A stretch of DNA of 64,000 bases from Quillaja saponaria (lineage: Eukaryota; Streptophyta; Magnoliopsida; Fabales; Quillajaceae), in the NCBI GenBank assembly GCA_029379385.1, contig CM055611.1:17182062-17246061 (forward strand), read 5' to 3'. Under the pieces are notes generated by a model. It ran no database searches, was not told the origin of the DNA, and saw only the letters and a list, made by a program, of their open reading frames with translations. Position 1 is the first letter of the stretch, and each line of letters begins with the position of its first letter. Position numbers and translations under genes: made by a program. This document shows positions 1-10,680 of this stretch, piece after piece.

Positions 1-60
1 GGATGAGAAATGAGCCTACATAGACCAACGTGGCAAAGTCAAGATGGCTCCACCTGAATT
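1..60 (-). other. Fragment of a family A promoter
   Basis: Bases 7-45 resemble the upstream region of family A genes (compare 860-895, 13815-13850 and 54304-54335), around a shared motif 'acatagacca'. It is cut by the window start, so a further A-type promoter copy probably lies to the left. This rests only on sequence repetition. Confidence 0.4.
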
Positions 61-113
61 TTATAAGTAAGAAAGTGATGTTTTTTCCTGGGTGGAACCG
101 AATTAAAAAAATT

Positions 114-585
114 ACATTAGCAAGGCCACAAGAATTATACGTCCAGGAGTCTAGTATTATTCTTTATTAAAAAATATGAATAGTACATAAATGTTAGGGT
201 TCGATTCATAAGTTTTTAATGAAAATATTTTTTAGGTTAAATTAAACTTTTGATTCATATAGTTTAACTATAAATGTATTGTAATTGGATTCTTTTAATT
301 ATAAAATTATTTTAATTAGACGTATATTATTATTCCAATTTACAATTTTACATTAGCAGAGGATGCAAGAATTATACATTTAGGCGTCTAGTATTATTCT
401 AATTAAAAAATTATAAATGGTACCTAACTGATCGGTTTGATTCATGAATTTTTAATAAAAATGTTTTAGACTAAATTAAATTTTTGATCACTATAATTTA
501 ACTTGAAATTAATTTATTTTAATTAGATTCTTTGAATTATAAATTATTTCAATTTGATTATTGTTGTCACATTCCATATTCTTTT
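114..585. repeat. Two-copy tandem repeat, period about 236 bp
   Basis: A block starting 'acattagca' at 114 recurs at 350 with the same order of landmarks: 'agaattata', 'gtctagtattattct', a Phe/Leu-rich A+T tract. The copies differ by scattered substitutions and small indels. No coding content. Confidence 0.7.
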
Positions 586-649
586 CTGTCCTAATATTTT
601 TATTTTTTTTTTAAATGGTAAGGGTTAATAGCAAAATTTTTGCTGGATA

Positions 650-990
650 TAATTTTTGCTAGTCTCTCTGTGTGTTGGTTCCTTGGCTGGTGGGTGAACA
701 AAGAAGGGAGGCTCGCTATTTATGAATTTGAATCTCTGAATTGTGGACTTTTACAATATCGTCATAAACAATTACGTCGACTATTATATAAAGTATAAAA
801 CCTGTGCACGTATTTTTTGTTTTTGCCTTTCACACAAACGTACTATTTGTATTTGTAAGCGAAATGAGCCACATAGACCACCGTGGAAAGTCGTCTCATA
901 TCATTGACTCACCCAAACTGTACATTGTTCTGAGCCTTTGAACCTTGAGGCTTCTCTTCCTGCAAGAATTATACGTCTAGGGGTCTAGCA
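650..990 (-). promoter_or_regulatory. Orphan family A promoter, gene body lost
   Basis: This stretch matches the promoter and 5' UTR of the intact A gene (13610-13960), including the 'ataaatag' TATA-like box read on the minus strand. Where exon 1 should begin, near 650, it is joined to sequence that normally lies downstream of A genes ('gcaaaatttttgctgg', compare 4028). A deletion has apparently removed a whole A gene and left its two flanks joined. Confidence 0.6.
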
Positions 991-1680
991 TTATTTAACT
1001 GTTGGACTTGGGCAATACAATACGCCTCTTTTGCAATTTCAATCTTTGTAATCATTTGGTAAAGAATCAAACCTAAGACAAATTTCTTAAAAAGGTAAAA
1101 ACTCATCAACCTTGTGAACAAAATAGTTCACCCCACAATATGAGCTACGCCGTGCATATGCTTTAATAAAAAAATGAAGTAACAAAAAATATAATCTTGC
1201 TGTTTATGATATCTAAAATTTCATTTATGTAACTTTTATGTCGGACTGACACATAATATTAATATCGTTATTAATGAAATTTCAAATTTTGTTTATGTAA
1301 CTTTCATGTCAGAATTGAAAAAAGAAAAAGAAGGTTTTTCTCATTTATACTTTTGTTTGGACTCAATTTAGTTTCGCAAAAAAAAAAAAAAAAAAAAAAA
1401 AAAAAGCCATTTCATATGTTAATTATTATTATTATTTTTTTGTAAGAAGCTTTTATTTTTTCTTTATCGACATGCACATGCATGAGTCATATATGAAAGT
1501 AATGTAATGCTTATAAACAGGAAAAACAATGGGTATATCAGACATTTAACACTTCCTTTTTTTTGACAATAACATAAATACCTCAACTTAAAAATAACAT
1601 AAATAATTAAACTGTGAAATAGACTTTTGTTTGGATAAGGTATATAAAAATTAAAAATATTTTAATAAGCAAAAACTTTA
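991..1680. other. A+T-rich spacer of the duplicated unit
   Basis: No gene is seen. It holds a poly-A tract (1378-1406) and sequence matching 13960-14060 and then 14850-15340. The second copy carries about 770 bp (14070-14835) that is absent here. Confidence 0.6.
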
Positions 1681-3760
1681 GAATGAAGATAGATGGCCTT
1701 GGCGAGCTATATGATACTAGGATTCAGGGCTCTAATTAAAAGTGAAACCTCAATACCTACCTCAAAGAATCTCCTTCATTATTGTCTCATGAAATTGGTT
1801 GTCTTAGATGGTCCTTAAAATTTAAACATTTTGCTTCAACCAAGTTACCAAATCATTGAAAAGAAAAGGCGACCACTATAGCATTTTACAATCTCTTTCT
1901 TATAACACCTCTGAAACTTTTAGATCCTTCAAAAACTTTAGAAACAAATGAAGGCACTACATCAGAAGCTACAATGTGTTTCTTGGTCGACTTCCTCTTT
2001 CTCTAGGTAATCCGTTCATCCAGTGGCTTCTAATTAAAAACAAACATCTGGTTGTTTCTTGGGACAGCACCTCAAGCATTTGCCAGCTCTACATTATGAG
2101 ATTGTCATTCCTATTTAGCATAGCATCCGTTTTACTGACCCACTATTGCAAAACAATCTGTACATTAATCTTTATCTCCAATTCTTATACATTGTGAGCC
2201 ATTGCTGAGTGCTTCTCGAGACCCTAGAACTCACCAGGGCTTACAGCCATATGCCACCTTTAGGATAAACCCACAACCCAGTTTCCCTTTTTGTTCCTAA
2301 TTACTCTCCCTGGTCTTAGAATTCTTGCAGCAGCATATCCATTGGTATTCAGTTTCCACCACCCAATTGGAGGGGATGACCAACAGTATAAATTGTTTTA
2401 CTATGCACATGAGAAGTGGAAGAATTGGCCAGAGTGAAAGACTCTCAGAATTTGTTGATAACAGAATTTAGTCTATTGAGTGCTAAGAGGTTTGTTAGAA
2501 AGGGGAAAAAAAAAGAAAAAGAAAAAGAGTTGTTTAAATTCAACCCATAGCATCATATCTGACCACTACTTATGCTATGTAATTAGTGATATACACATGG
2601 GCCTTGTTATGGAGATTACCTATCCAGAGCTATTTCCTTGGTGTCCAAGATGATACATTTGCATACAACAGTGTCCATGGCATGTTATATGAGGCATTTG
2701 GAATGGATAGCTATGTGGAGATGACGATTTGATGAATCACCACAAGAACTTGGAAGGTCTTACCGCAAAAGCCCAAGCACTTCCACAATGAAGATATACA
2801 AAATCTTATGATTTTCTCATGTCGTGGAGCATGTTCATACCCTGCAGGCAACAAGTGTATAAACTGCTCATCATATTTTTCATTTAAAATGTCTTAATCA
2901 TGGATGGAGAAACATAACTTTCTTACTGCTTCTTCATTTTCTGGAAGACCCCTAAAGTGCTAACTTACCAAATAATTGTCATTATGCTAAGAAAAACCAT
3001 TAGGTTTTTGGATACTAATGGATGCAAGTTAGGAAAGAATTGCTGAGAAAGAAGTATGTGTGGTTTATGGTGCCTGAGGATCATTAACAGATGTAACATG
3101 GTTTGAGTCGCAATGTCGGAACTTCTTCTTTCTCTTAAGTAGTACAGTACTACTATGCAGAGGAGAACTGTATTTATGGCTTTTGGGTTGTATTACCACA
3201 AGTATTCATGGCTTTGGGTTGCATTACCTTACGCATACTGTTGAAAGCAATGTTATTTCTATTAATGCTCTTAACTATTTATTGTATTTGTGACTTAGAA
3301 TCAAATACTCTTTCAAGCATATTGATTTTGTAATGAGTTTATATGTTTTTTTCATGAACAGATTATTTTTACTTGTTATGGCAAGGAAAACTAGTTGTTT
3401 TTGCAATAGTAGCATGCTAGCAATCTTCTGTTGGTAGTAATGATCTTCCATCTATTCTAGATGTAAGTTTTCTTTTCTTTGTGAAACTTAGATTTCAATT
3501 CTCGAGTTACTTATGAAATATGTTATAATTTTGAAACAGAACAAGTGATTGTTTGCTATTTGTTTGCAGGTGGATCAATATAAACAATAAATGTGGCTTT
3601 CTACACTCTGTTTGACTCTGTCCTAGCATCCTTTAAAATGAATCTGCAAAAGCTTTGAATGCACTATCTGATTAATATCTTGTGCTGAATTTCCTTTTTA
3701 TTCATGTAAATGGCGAGGACAGAAGACTGATTTTGCAATCACAGTTGAGTTCTCTAAATA
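1681..3760 (+). other. Segment D, copy 1: transcript-like repeated region
   Basis: This block recurs at 10680-12530, 15340-17370 and 63250-64000. Short open stretches are seen, such as 'KLFYYAHEKWKNWPE' near 2395-2440, but neighbouring stops and indels differ between copies, so no common reading frame survives. A splice-like pair is kept in three copies: a donor 'gatGTAAGT' near 3466 and an acceptor 'ttgtttgcagGTGG' near 3570. I do not recognise the gene. It may be the 3' part of a decayed gene or a non-coding transcript. The open frames at 1976-2197 and 15647-15868 lie inside it and are not preserved in the 10.7-kb copy. Confidence 0.5.
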
Positions 3761-4263
3761 TTTTTATTACGTAATCATATACATTATGTAAGTGATTGCA
3801 AGGATATGTGTAATTGATACAGACAATTCAAATGACTCGTGACTAGGGGCTGTTTGCTGACTGCAGCTGTATTTCAAGTAAGTCTCAGTTTCCTTTGTGC
3901 TTATATTTTTCAATTTTCTTTCGGGGCACTACTGAGAAAATATCTCTGTGCACGAAAGCTCTTCTGTCATAGCAATTCCGTGTTCTTTTTTACCCTTATA
4001 TTTCTTTAGAAAATGGAAAAGGTTAATGGCAAAATTTTTGCTGGATATGATTTGGACTTGGACTGCCATGTGAATGCTAGTGATCTTAATTCAACCTTGC
4101 AAGGATCTTAAAACATAGGAAATGGCTTCTTGGAAACTTACAATTCCATAACTATCTATGTGCTGTGAAATTGAAATACATCTTAATGGCCACAAAAGAA
4201 AGATTAAAAGAAAAACATCTTTGCTGATCTGCTCATCAATAGATAAATGGTACAATTAATATT

Positions 4264-4545
4264 CTACAGAGGCAATCCATTTGGTTCTCTCATAAAATTG
4301 TTTTTCAATACTTCTAGTACCTGATGAACTGATAGAGCAAACAATTGAAAGAGTTCTTGATACAAGCAGAGTAAAGCTCTTACAAAATAAGGTGAACATG
4401 AACCATCCAAATACAGGGAACAAGGTAAGCAGAAGCAAAACAACATTAAGAGCTCCTGTTAAGAGACTAAATTTTCTTAAAACAGCAAGGTTACTTGAAT
4501 TCTGAGTCTCGAGTTTAAATTCCATTGCCAACAGCACGGCAAATA
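4264..4545 (-). pseudogene. Family A membrane protein, copy A1 (truncated, frameshifted)
   Basis: Minus-strand relic of the family A membrane exon. Its 5' part reads 'EFKLETQNSSNLAVLRKFS' and then a TM stretch ending 'FPVFGWFMFT'. A small deletion between TM3 and TM4 then shifts the frame, and the rest ('RALLCLYQELFQL' to 'NGLPL' and stop) continues in another frame. The first exon and first TM segment are missing, and the homology stops near 4545 against the promoter of exon C1. Compared with the intact copy at 12998-13586 it cannot encode a full protein. Confidence 0.8.
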
Positions 4546-4559
4546 GATTAAATTCCAAA

Positions 4560-4736
4560 GCCCAAATATTATATAAAACAGAATATTATTAATTCCAACC
4601 GTTGCGTCTTCCGTTCAGTTGCCACTCTCCTATAAATATCCATAGAACTCTAAATTCTTCAAGCAAACACAACGAAACACATTGCCAGAAATCAGAATGA
4701 GAGACGACTATGGCGAGGAGAGACCGGCGGCCATGG
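4560..4736 (+). other. Promoter, 5' UTR and first exon of gene C, copy C1
   Basis: A TATA box ('tataaatatc', 4631-4640) is followed by a short leader and an ATG at 4697. The frame 'MRDDYGEERPAAM' stays open to a donor 'ATGG|GTAAC' at 4737, giving a 40-nt coding exon ending in phase 1. The 47.4-kb copy keeps the same length, frame and donor ('MRGDNGDERSAAI'). The 19.1-kb copy has lost both the ATG and the GT. No downstream exon could be linked with confidence. A 'ccaaccgtt' MYB-site-like motif precedes the TATA box. Confidence 0.5.
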
Positions 4737-7700
4737 GTAACTCTTTCATGCTTTAGCCCTGTGTTCGTTCTTTGTTTTCTGTTTTTCCTTAAGTTTTTGT
4801 ACTCTCCTCGATTGCTATTTGTGGGTTTATCAATTCGATCAGTTTGTTCTCTGTGTCAAATAATTTCATCGCTTTCCTTACTGGAACTTTTTGTTTCTCT
4901 TGGATTTCAACGACTTTGAATGAATCGGCTTTCTGAGTTTTGTTAATTTTTGTATTCTCAGCCCAATTTCTTTTATTTGTGCTAATTTGGGTTTTACTAT
5001 TTGCATTCTGGATTCTTTTTCCAGTATATTGTTTTGGACCTTTGATTTTAATTTCTTTTAGAAGAATGTGTGGATCTGCAACAAAGAAACCGCTTTTGAT
5101 GCTAGCGGCTTTTTAGTCTGACTAAATACTAGATCTTGTGTTTTGATCTTTAGATTTTCTGATTTCTTCAGGTATGTATAGTTAATAATGTACTTATGTG
5201 ATGGTGTGAGAACACCTGTAGCAACTAGTGTATATTTAGGGGCCATTCATTTGATTGCCAAAGAGTTTACAACCTCATTGTGATATTGACATAGTAATTA
5301 GATGAATATAGTTTGTGACCTTATTGTCCATAATACTAGAGAGATAAGTCTTTGTATGTTTGCACTTTTTATTTGTAAATTATACTGCACCTTAATCTCC
5401 TTAAAATTTTATTGGGATTTATTTTCAGACGCTTTTGCTAGGAACATTTGATATTTTAGTTGGAATGTAACCATCCAGGATCTTGTAAAGAAATAAATCA
5501 ACGAACATAGGTGGGTGTTGATTTGGATGGAAAACTCATGCTACGCGCATACATTTTGTATCTGTCCAGTTGCTCAAAAACTATTAGAAAATAGGAAAAT
5601 ATGTATGTTTCTTTCTTAAATCATGTATTCATTAGTTCATGGTTGCCTTTATTCATGGTTTCCTGGATGTGGAGCTTGGGTCAAGTGAAAATCAGGGTTA
5701 TTAATTATAAATGCTTATGCCTGGACGTGGAACTTGAGACGAGTGAAAATCAGGGTATTATAAATGCATACCCAGCTACACTGCCTTCCATAAGTTATAG
5801 AAAGAAAATCAGGGTTATCTTTCAATAAATAGAAAATTTGATAATTCGAAAGAGTTCCCTAGTATGTTAGTGGTCTAAGCTGGGTTATTTGCTATTTAAC
5901 ATGACCTATAGATTCTACATGCTCAGACGTATAGTAGAAACAAGATAGTTACTGCATAATGTCAATGGGGCACCTAGTGATTTAGTTTGTTGATGTTTCA
6001 TCTTATAACTATTGCATAATTTGTTAGAGAGGCTGATTGCTGCAGTTGGCGATAGAACTGAGGTTTAAGATCAAAAATAAGGTCTTTGATACAAATAAAA
6101 GTGCTGAGGTCTTTTGCTAGACAGAAAAGGTCAATGCATAATTTGTTGAAGAGACTGAAATTTTCTGTAGTTGGTGATAAAACTGAGGTATACGAAAGAA
6201 AATAATACAATACAAATAAAAGTGATGATGACTTTTAGAAAGAAATAATTGTGAGGAAAATATGGTAATTGGTAAGTGTAGATGAAATTGAGATATTATT
6301 TAAATGGGGCTAATCGAGTTTGAAAGAATTTCAGTTGATGTTTATAATTATTCTATAATTTGAAAGAAGTTTTAGGATAAAAAAATAAGGCCTTTGATAC
6401 AAATAACAGTGCTGAGAACTTTTGGTAGAAAGAAAACAGTGATTTATATTTGCTTGCAGATGCTGAAACTTTCTGTGGTTAGTGATAGAACTAAGGTTAA
6501 AGATTGAAAAAGTGCTGAGGACTTCTGGTAGAAAGAAAATATGGTCACTTAACTTTATGGGAAAATGAGATATTATACAAATAAAAGTGCTGCCTTTAGC
6601 CACAATTGTGAAAATGAGGTATTATGGGATTGTTGCCAAAGGAATTGGTCTTGCACTTGATGTTTTATGCATATCTTGATAATTGCTTTTGCATTTCACA
6701 TCAAGTTCTCGATAATTAGCTGCTTAGTTGCTAATCACAAAAAGAGGTCAAGTTTAATGTGATAGTACACAACACAATTATTTATGCATGCATAAAAATG
6801 AGTAAAACATCCACATAGTGATTAATGCCATGGGAGTAAACTGCTATATTCCTAAGTTTGAGTAGAGTGACAGTCAGGTATTGTAAATGCTGCAGTTGGT
6901 GATAGAACCAAGTTTAGGATCCAAAAAAAGGCCTTGGATACAAATAAAAGTTGTGAGGCTTCTGTTAGAAGGAAAAAGGTTGGTGCATAATTTGTTGGAG
7001 AAGCTGAAATTTTCTGTAGTTGGTGATAAGAATGAGGTTTACGATTGAAAATAAGGCATTTGATACAAATAAAAAGTGATGATAAGTTTGAAAGAGTTGC
7101 ACTTAATGTTTACAGTTTATGATAGAACTGAGGTTTAAGATTGAAAAAATCTATGAATAATTGTGCATAATTTGTTGGAGATGCTAAAATTTTCTACAGT
7201 TTATGATAGAACTGAGGTTTAAGATTGAAAACAAGGCCTTTGATACAAATAAAAGAAGAAAATATCGCAAGTCTTTAGATGAAAAAGAGATATTATCCAA
7301 ATGTGGCTAATGAGGAGTTTGGAAGAAGTTCACTTGATGTTTATGCAACATCCTGGTAAGTGCTTTTGCATTTTGAATCAGGCAACTTCTGATTTTTCTT
7401 TTGGTAGAAAGGAAAAAGAAATTATTGAGGAAAATTTGGCAAGTATTTAGCCACAATTGTGAAAATGAGCTATTATCCAAATATTGCGAATGAGGTGTGC
7501 AAGAAATGCACTTGTTGATGATTGCTTTTGCATTTCAAATCAAGTGACTTCTGAGTTTTATGAATGACTTATGTCAAAGGAATCATAGTAAATTAGCTGC
7601 TTAGTCACTTGATGATAAAAAGAGGTTAAGCCCAATTTGATAGGTTTTTTATAACCCAAATATACATGGGAAAACTACTATATGAATTGAATTTGTCTTT

Positions 7701-8600
7701 AGGAATATGACACCAAATGTTGCAAGTCTGACTGCATTGTTGATTGATACGTTTTTTTAGTAAGGAATGGTTTCAGATGCTTGATGTAGTAAGTAAACAT
7801 GAACATAAAAGGTCGTACTCTAATGTTTGGACTGGAAAGGCTTAGCAGATTTGAATTGTGGAAAAACTATTTGGATAGTTAAGTTTTACATAATCAAAAT
7901 ATATTGATTTGTGCATGGTGAGCATTACTTAATATAATGTGTAGTTGGGATAGATGCACAAGAGCTACTCCCTCAAATAAGGAACACTGAACAACCTCAA
8001 TTCTGATAAGTGATAACTTGTTGGGGGTTTCTTCAACAAGCATTGGCTGTAGTCAAATGTCAAGCGATAATGCTGGCACTCCTTATGGGAATCAGAAATT
8101 TCTTCTACAGATCTCATTCCTAAAGAATGAACCCCTCTTTTCTGGTTTAAAATAAGTCCGTAGCTGGATTATCAGACTGTTATAGCTTCAGAGAGTTCAG
8201 TGAACATGCAACTTTTTCAGATAGCTTGCAACTTCTGCTAGAGAGTTTCTTCTCACGAATGGTGAGGAAGCCTACAAGTGACCCACCCCTATGTAAGAGT
8301 GTTTCCGGTAACAATTTTGTTTTCTTTTGTGTCCTTATGTTTGTTTTGAAAATGAAAAGGTAAATGGTGCTGGATATGATATAGGACTTGACTGCAATAT
8401 GAATGGTACTTTTAATTTCAGGGTTGCAAAGATCTTTAGCATATGAAAGGGCTTCTTGGAAACTTATAACACCATAACTATTATACTTGTTTTGTGTAAT
8501 TGAAATACATCTTCCCCTAAAAAAAAAAAAAAAAAAAAAAAAGGAAAGAAAAGAAAAAGAAGTATATCTTAATGGCAAAAAATAAATAAATCAAATGACA
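4737..8600 (+). other. Intron-like stretch after exon C1
   Basis: No coding exon can be supported. The stretch is co-linear with 47511-50930, so the two C units share it over about 3.9 kb. It contains the degenerate repeat array listed separately and ends in a poly-A tract (8520-8543) just before pseudogene A2. Open frames here (for example 8180-8578 minus) are not preserved in the second copy. Confidence 0.5.
6000..7560. repeat. Degenerate dispersed repeat array
   Basis: A core of roughly 100-130 bp recurs at irregular spacing. Its landmarks in order are 'gcataatttgttggaga', 'gctgaaattttctgtagt', 'tggtgatagaactgaggt', 'cctttgatacaaataaaa' and 'ttttggtagaaagaaaa'. Recognisable copies start near 6010, 6133, 6349, 6445, 6885, 6985 and 7150. 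The same family fills 48300-50100. It has no coding sense. Confidence 0.7.
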
Positions 8601-8635
8601 CACACATATTTACTGTTCTGCTCTGATACAACATT

Positions 8636-8962
8636 CTACACAGGCAATCCATTTTGTTCTCTCATAAAATTGTTTTTCAGTGCTTCTAGTGCCTGATGAG
8701 CTGATAGAGAAAACAATTGAAAGTGTTCTTGATACAAGCAGAGCAAAGCTCTCACATAATAAATGACCCATAAGGTGAACGTAAACCATCCTAATACAGG
8801 AAACAAGGTCAGCAAAAGCAAAACAACAATAAGAGCTCCTGCCAAGAGACTAAATTTTCTGAAAACAGCAAGGTAACTTGAATTCTGATTCTCGAGTTTA
8901 AATTCGATTGTCAGCAGCACAGCATAAACAGATAGAGGAACAGAAATTGCCAGATTAATGCT
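8636..8962 (-). pseudogene. Family A membrane protein, copy A2 (5'-truncated)
   Basis: The membrane exon is open from 'ISVPLSVYAVLLTIEF' (TM2) through TM3 and TM4 ('LFPVLGWFTFTLWVIYYV') to the family ending 'REQNGLPV' and stop. TM1 and the first exon are missing. Homology with the intact gene breaks near 8962, where an unrelated splice-donor-bearing sequence (8963-9013) begins. The open frame extends into it to a start at 9013, but that N-terminus is not family-like. It could be a chimeric short protein. I think a pseudogene is more likely. Confidence 0.7.
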
Positions 8963-9312
8963 CCAGGTTCTTGAGTTCAACGGTCTGGAATCCAATTTTG
9001 GATCCCTCGGCATGCTCTGATGTAAGTCTCTTTGTTTCTTCGATTATGAGGGTTTCCTTAATAGCTATATGTGGAGTTCAGAACTTAGTCCATTTCAAAA
9101 GGTCAGGCATATGTGTTAATTATGAGCTTCATATATCTTTGGCATATAAGAATGTCTTGTGTGCACTCACTTTCATTTTCTAATGAGTTTGGAAAATGTG
9201 GCGATGTAAGGAACAAAGTAGCTGTTTCTGGACTTATGGCTTACAAGGAAGTCAATTACATTTTGTTTAGTTTTCAGGTCTAATGCTTTGTATGTACAGG
9301 GGCCTCTTTCAC

Positions 9313-9389
9313 TCCTTATGATCATACATGTTCAAACTATCGGATTGACTCTATAGAGAGAAGAGAGGCCACCTTATGCTTCGCATTGT
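9313..9389 (+). other. Candidate internal exon, unrecognised
   Basis: A 77-bp stretch is bounded by a good acceptor ('ttgtatgtacag') and a strong donor ('GCATT|GTAAGTC'). One frame is open throughout and reads 'ASFTPYDHTCSNYRIDS' and onward. A second donor-like site ('TCTGAT|GTAAGT') lies upstream at about 9022, but joining the two gave no long continuous frame. It may be an exon remnant of the plus-strand C or D gene. Confidence 0.3.
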
Positions 9390-9828
9390 AAGTCATTGTT
9401 TTTTTTTTTTTTTTTAATAATACGTCATGTATTCATTATTCTTGATAACTTTGTGTCTGATTATTCAAAAGATTGATGCATTGGGTCTCTCTCTGATCTT
9501 GAGCAAACTAATGAGAAATATTCCTTAAGAAAAACAAAGTAAAAACTACATTTTAGGCTGCAACCAATTTGCTGCCTATGTACTTGTCAATTTAAGGAGC
9601 TTATCATTTCCCTTTATTATAATTGGTTGCTGCCAAAATCAAAACTGGTGATCCTACATCACTCAAACTAATTTGAAAAGGAACTGAGTTTGTGTACTTA
9701 AATTCTTTGTCTGTAGCCTGTGGCGTATTTTGAATTGGCAATATAGCTTAATTACTTCAGCAACATCAACATTCTCCTATAAACACATCCACTAGACTTT
9801 ACTACAACCCCATGATCTCAACCATCCA
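9390..9828. other. Spacer without recognised features
   Basis: T-rich tract near 9400-9417, otherwise unremarkable sequence. An acceptor-like 'ttgtctgtag' at 9710-9719 is present, but no supported exon follows it. Confidence 0.4.
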
Positions 9829-10077
9829 TCAAGCATGTGACATCAGAGATCGGATAACCCCAGCAATCAGAGCTGTTGGATCTCCTAACACTGCTGAAAT
9901 CACAACCTGCACAGCTATACCAGACATCTCAAAACACTTCTTCACCTTTCCCCTGCTTTTCTTGTTATGAGTAGTCTGAAGGGTATTCTTAAGGCTTGGG
10001 ATTCTTGTCTCTAACTTCCTCCCTTTCCCACATCCAACATAAATCTCATGCCAACTTTCAACTAACATTTCCCTCAC
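9829..10077 (-). CDS. Small open frame of unknown function, 82 codons
   Basis: An open frame on the minus strand has a basic N-terminal half ('KSRGKVKKCFE') followed by a hydrophobic stretch 'GIAVQVVISAVLGDPTALIA' and a stop. The composition looks protein-like rather than a random A+T-rich frame. No promoter, splice partner or second copy was found in the window. It may be the last exon of a lost gene or a transposon remnant. Confidence 0.25.
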   Translation of the reverse strand: MREMLVESWHEIYVGCGKGRKLETRIPSLKNTLQTTHNKKSRGKVKKCFEMSGIAVQVVISAVLGDPTALIAGVIRSLMSHA

Positions 10078-10189
10078 AGTACAAAGAATAAACTTCTGAA
10101 TACACAGTCATCCCCTATGGTAGTTGTTTGATTTAAATTTATAATAAACCATTCATGAAAGTTAAGAGTAGAACCCTGTTTGAATGATG

Positions 10190-10320
10190 GTAAGACAAGG
10201 ACCCAACTTCATAAAACCCTCGGCAGGCTGCCATCCTAGAAAATGTGATCCTGATCCTCGTAGGCAGCCCCGCAACATTTGCAAACCGCCTTAACCGCCA
10301 TATGCCTTTCTACTCAAACT
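10190..10320 (-). mobile_element. LINE 3'-end fragment (zf-RVT-like)
   Basis: The minus strand reads 'AVCKCCGAAYEDQDHIF', then a stop, then 'DGSLPRVL'. The CxxC...DH pattern is that of the zinc-binding region that ends many plant non-LTR retrotransposon ORF2 proteins, usually written CxxCG..ED.DHLFF. Only about 40 residues remain and the frame is broken. The assignment rests on this motif alone. Confidence 0.45.
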
Positions 10321-10329
10321 GTGTTCGTC

Positions 10330-10680
10330 ATAAGATCTGGCCGTGAGGATGGAGGAGAGAGTAAGGAGGGAAGAGACGGATGATTTCCAGCTCTCTGTTT
10401 TTTTTTTTTTTTGGGTTAGTTGCATAAAAATCAGTTCCAATAGCGTAACCAGCTCTGCAGCCCTCACACCACCGACTCCTTTGGAAAAAAAAAAAAAAAA
10501 AAACTAGTTGTTCTGTATTTTTTGGGTAAGTTGACACGTTTCACTCTTCCAAGCCAACATGTGTTTCTTCCTACTCCTCCAAACATTGCACAGTGACATG
10601 TGTAATGCTCAACATGCATATATGGTATCAGCTATCGTAATATGTAATCTTCCTAACTAAAAAAGAAAAAGATAATGAAG
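10330..10680. other. Spacer with mononucleotide tracts
   Basis: Poly-T (10399-10412) and poly-A (10484-10502) tracts in unremarkable sequence. No gene seen. Confidence 0.4.

Noticed and set aside
1976..2197. 73-codon open frame repeated at 15647-15868
   Set aside because: It recurs because the DNA is duplicated. It is disrupted in the copy at 10.8 kb, has no family signature, and the opposite strand is equally protein-like.
4710..4919. 69-codon hydrophobic frame beginning inside exon C1
   Set aside because: It reads through the GTAAC donor into T-rich intron sequence, and the same frame has a stop at the exon end in copy C2.
8180..8578. 132-codon minus-strand frame
   Set aside because: Includes a poly-F tract from a poly-A run and is not preserved in the parallel region near 50.7 kb.
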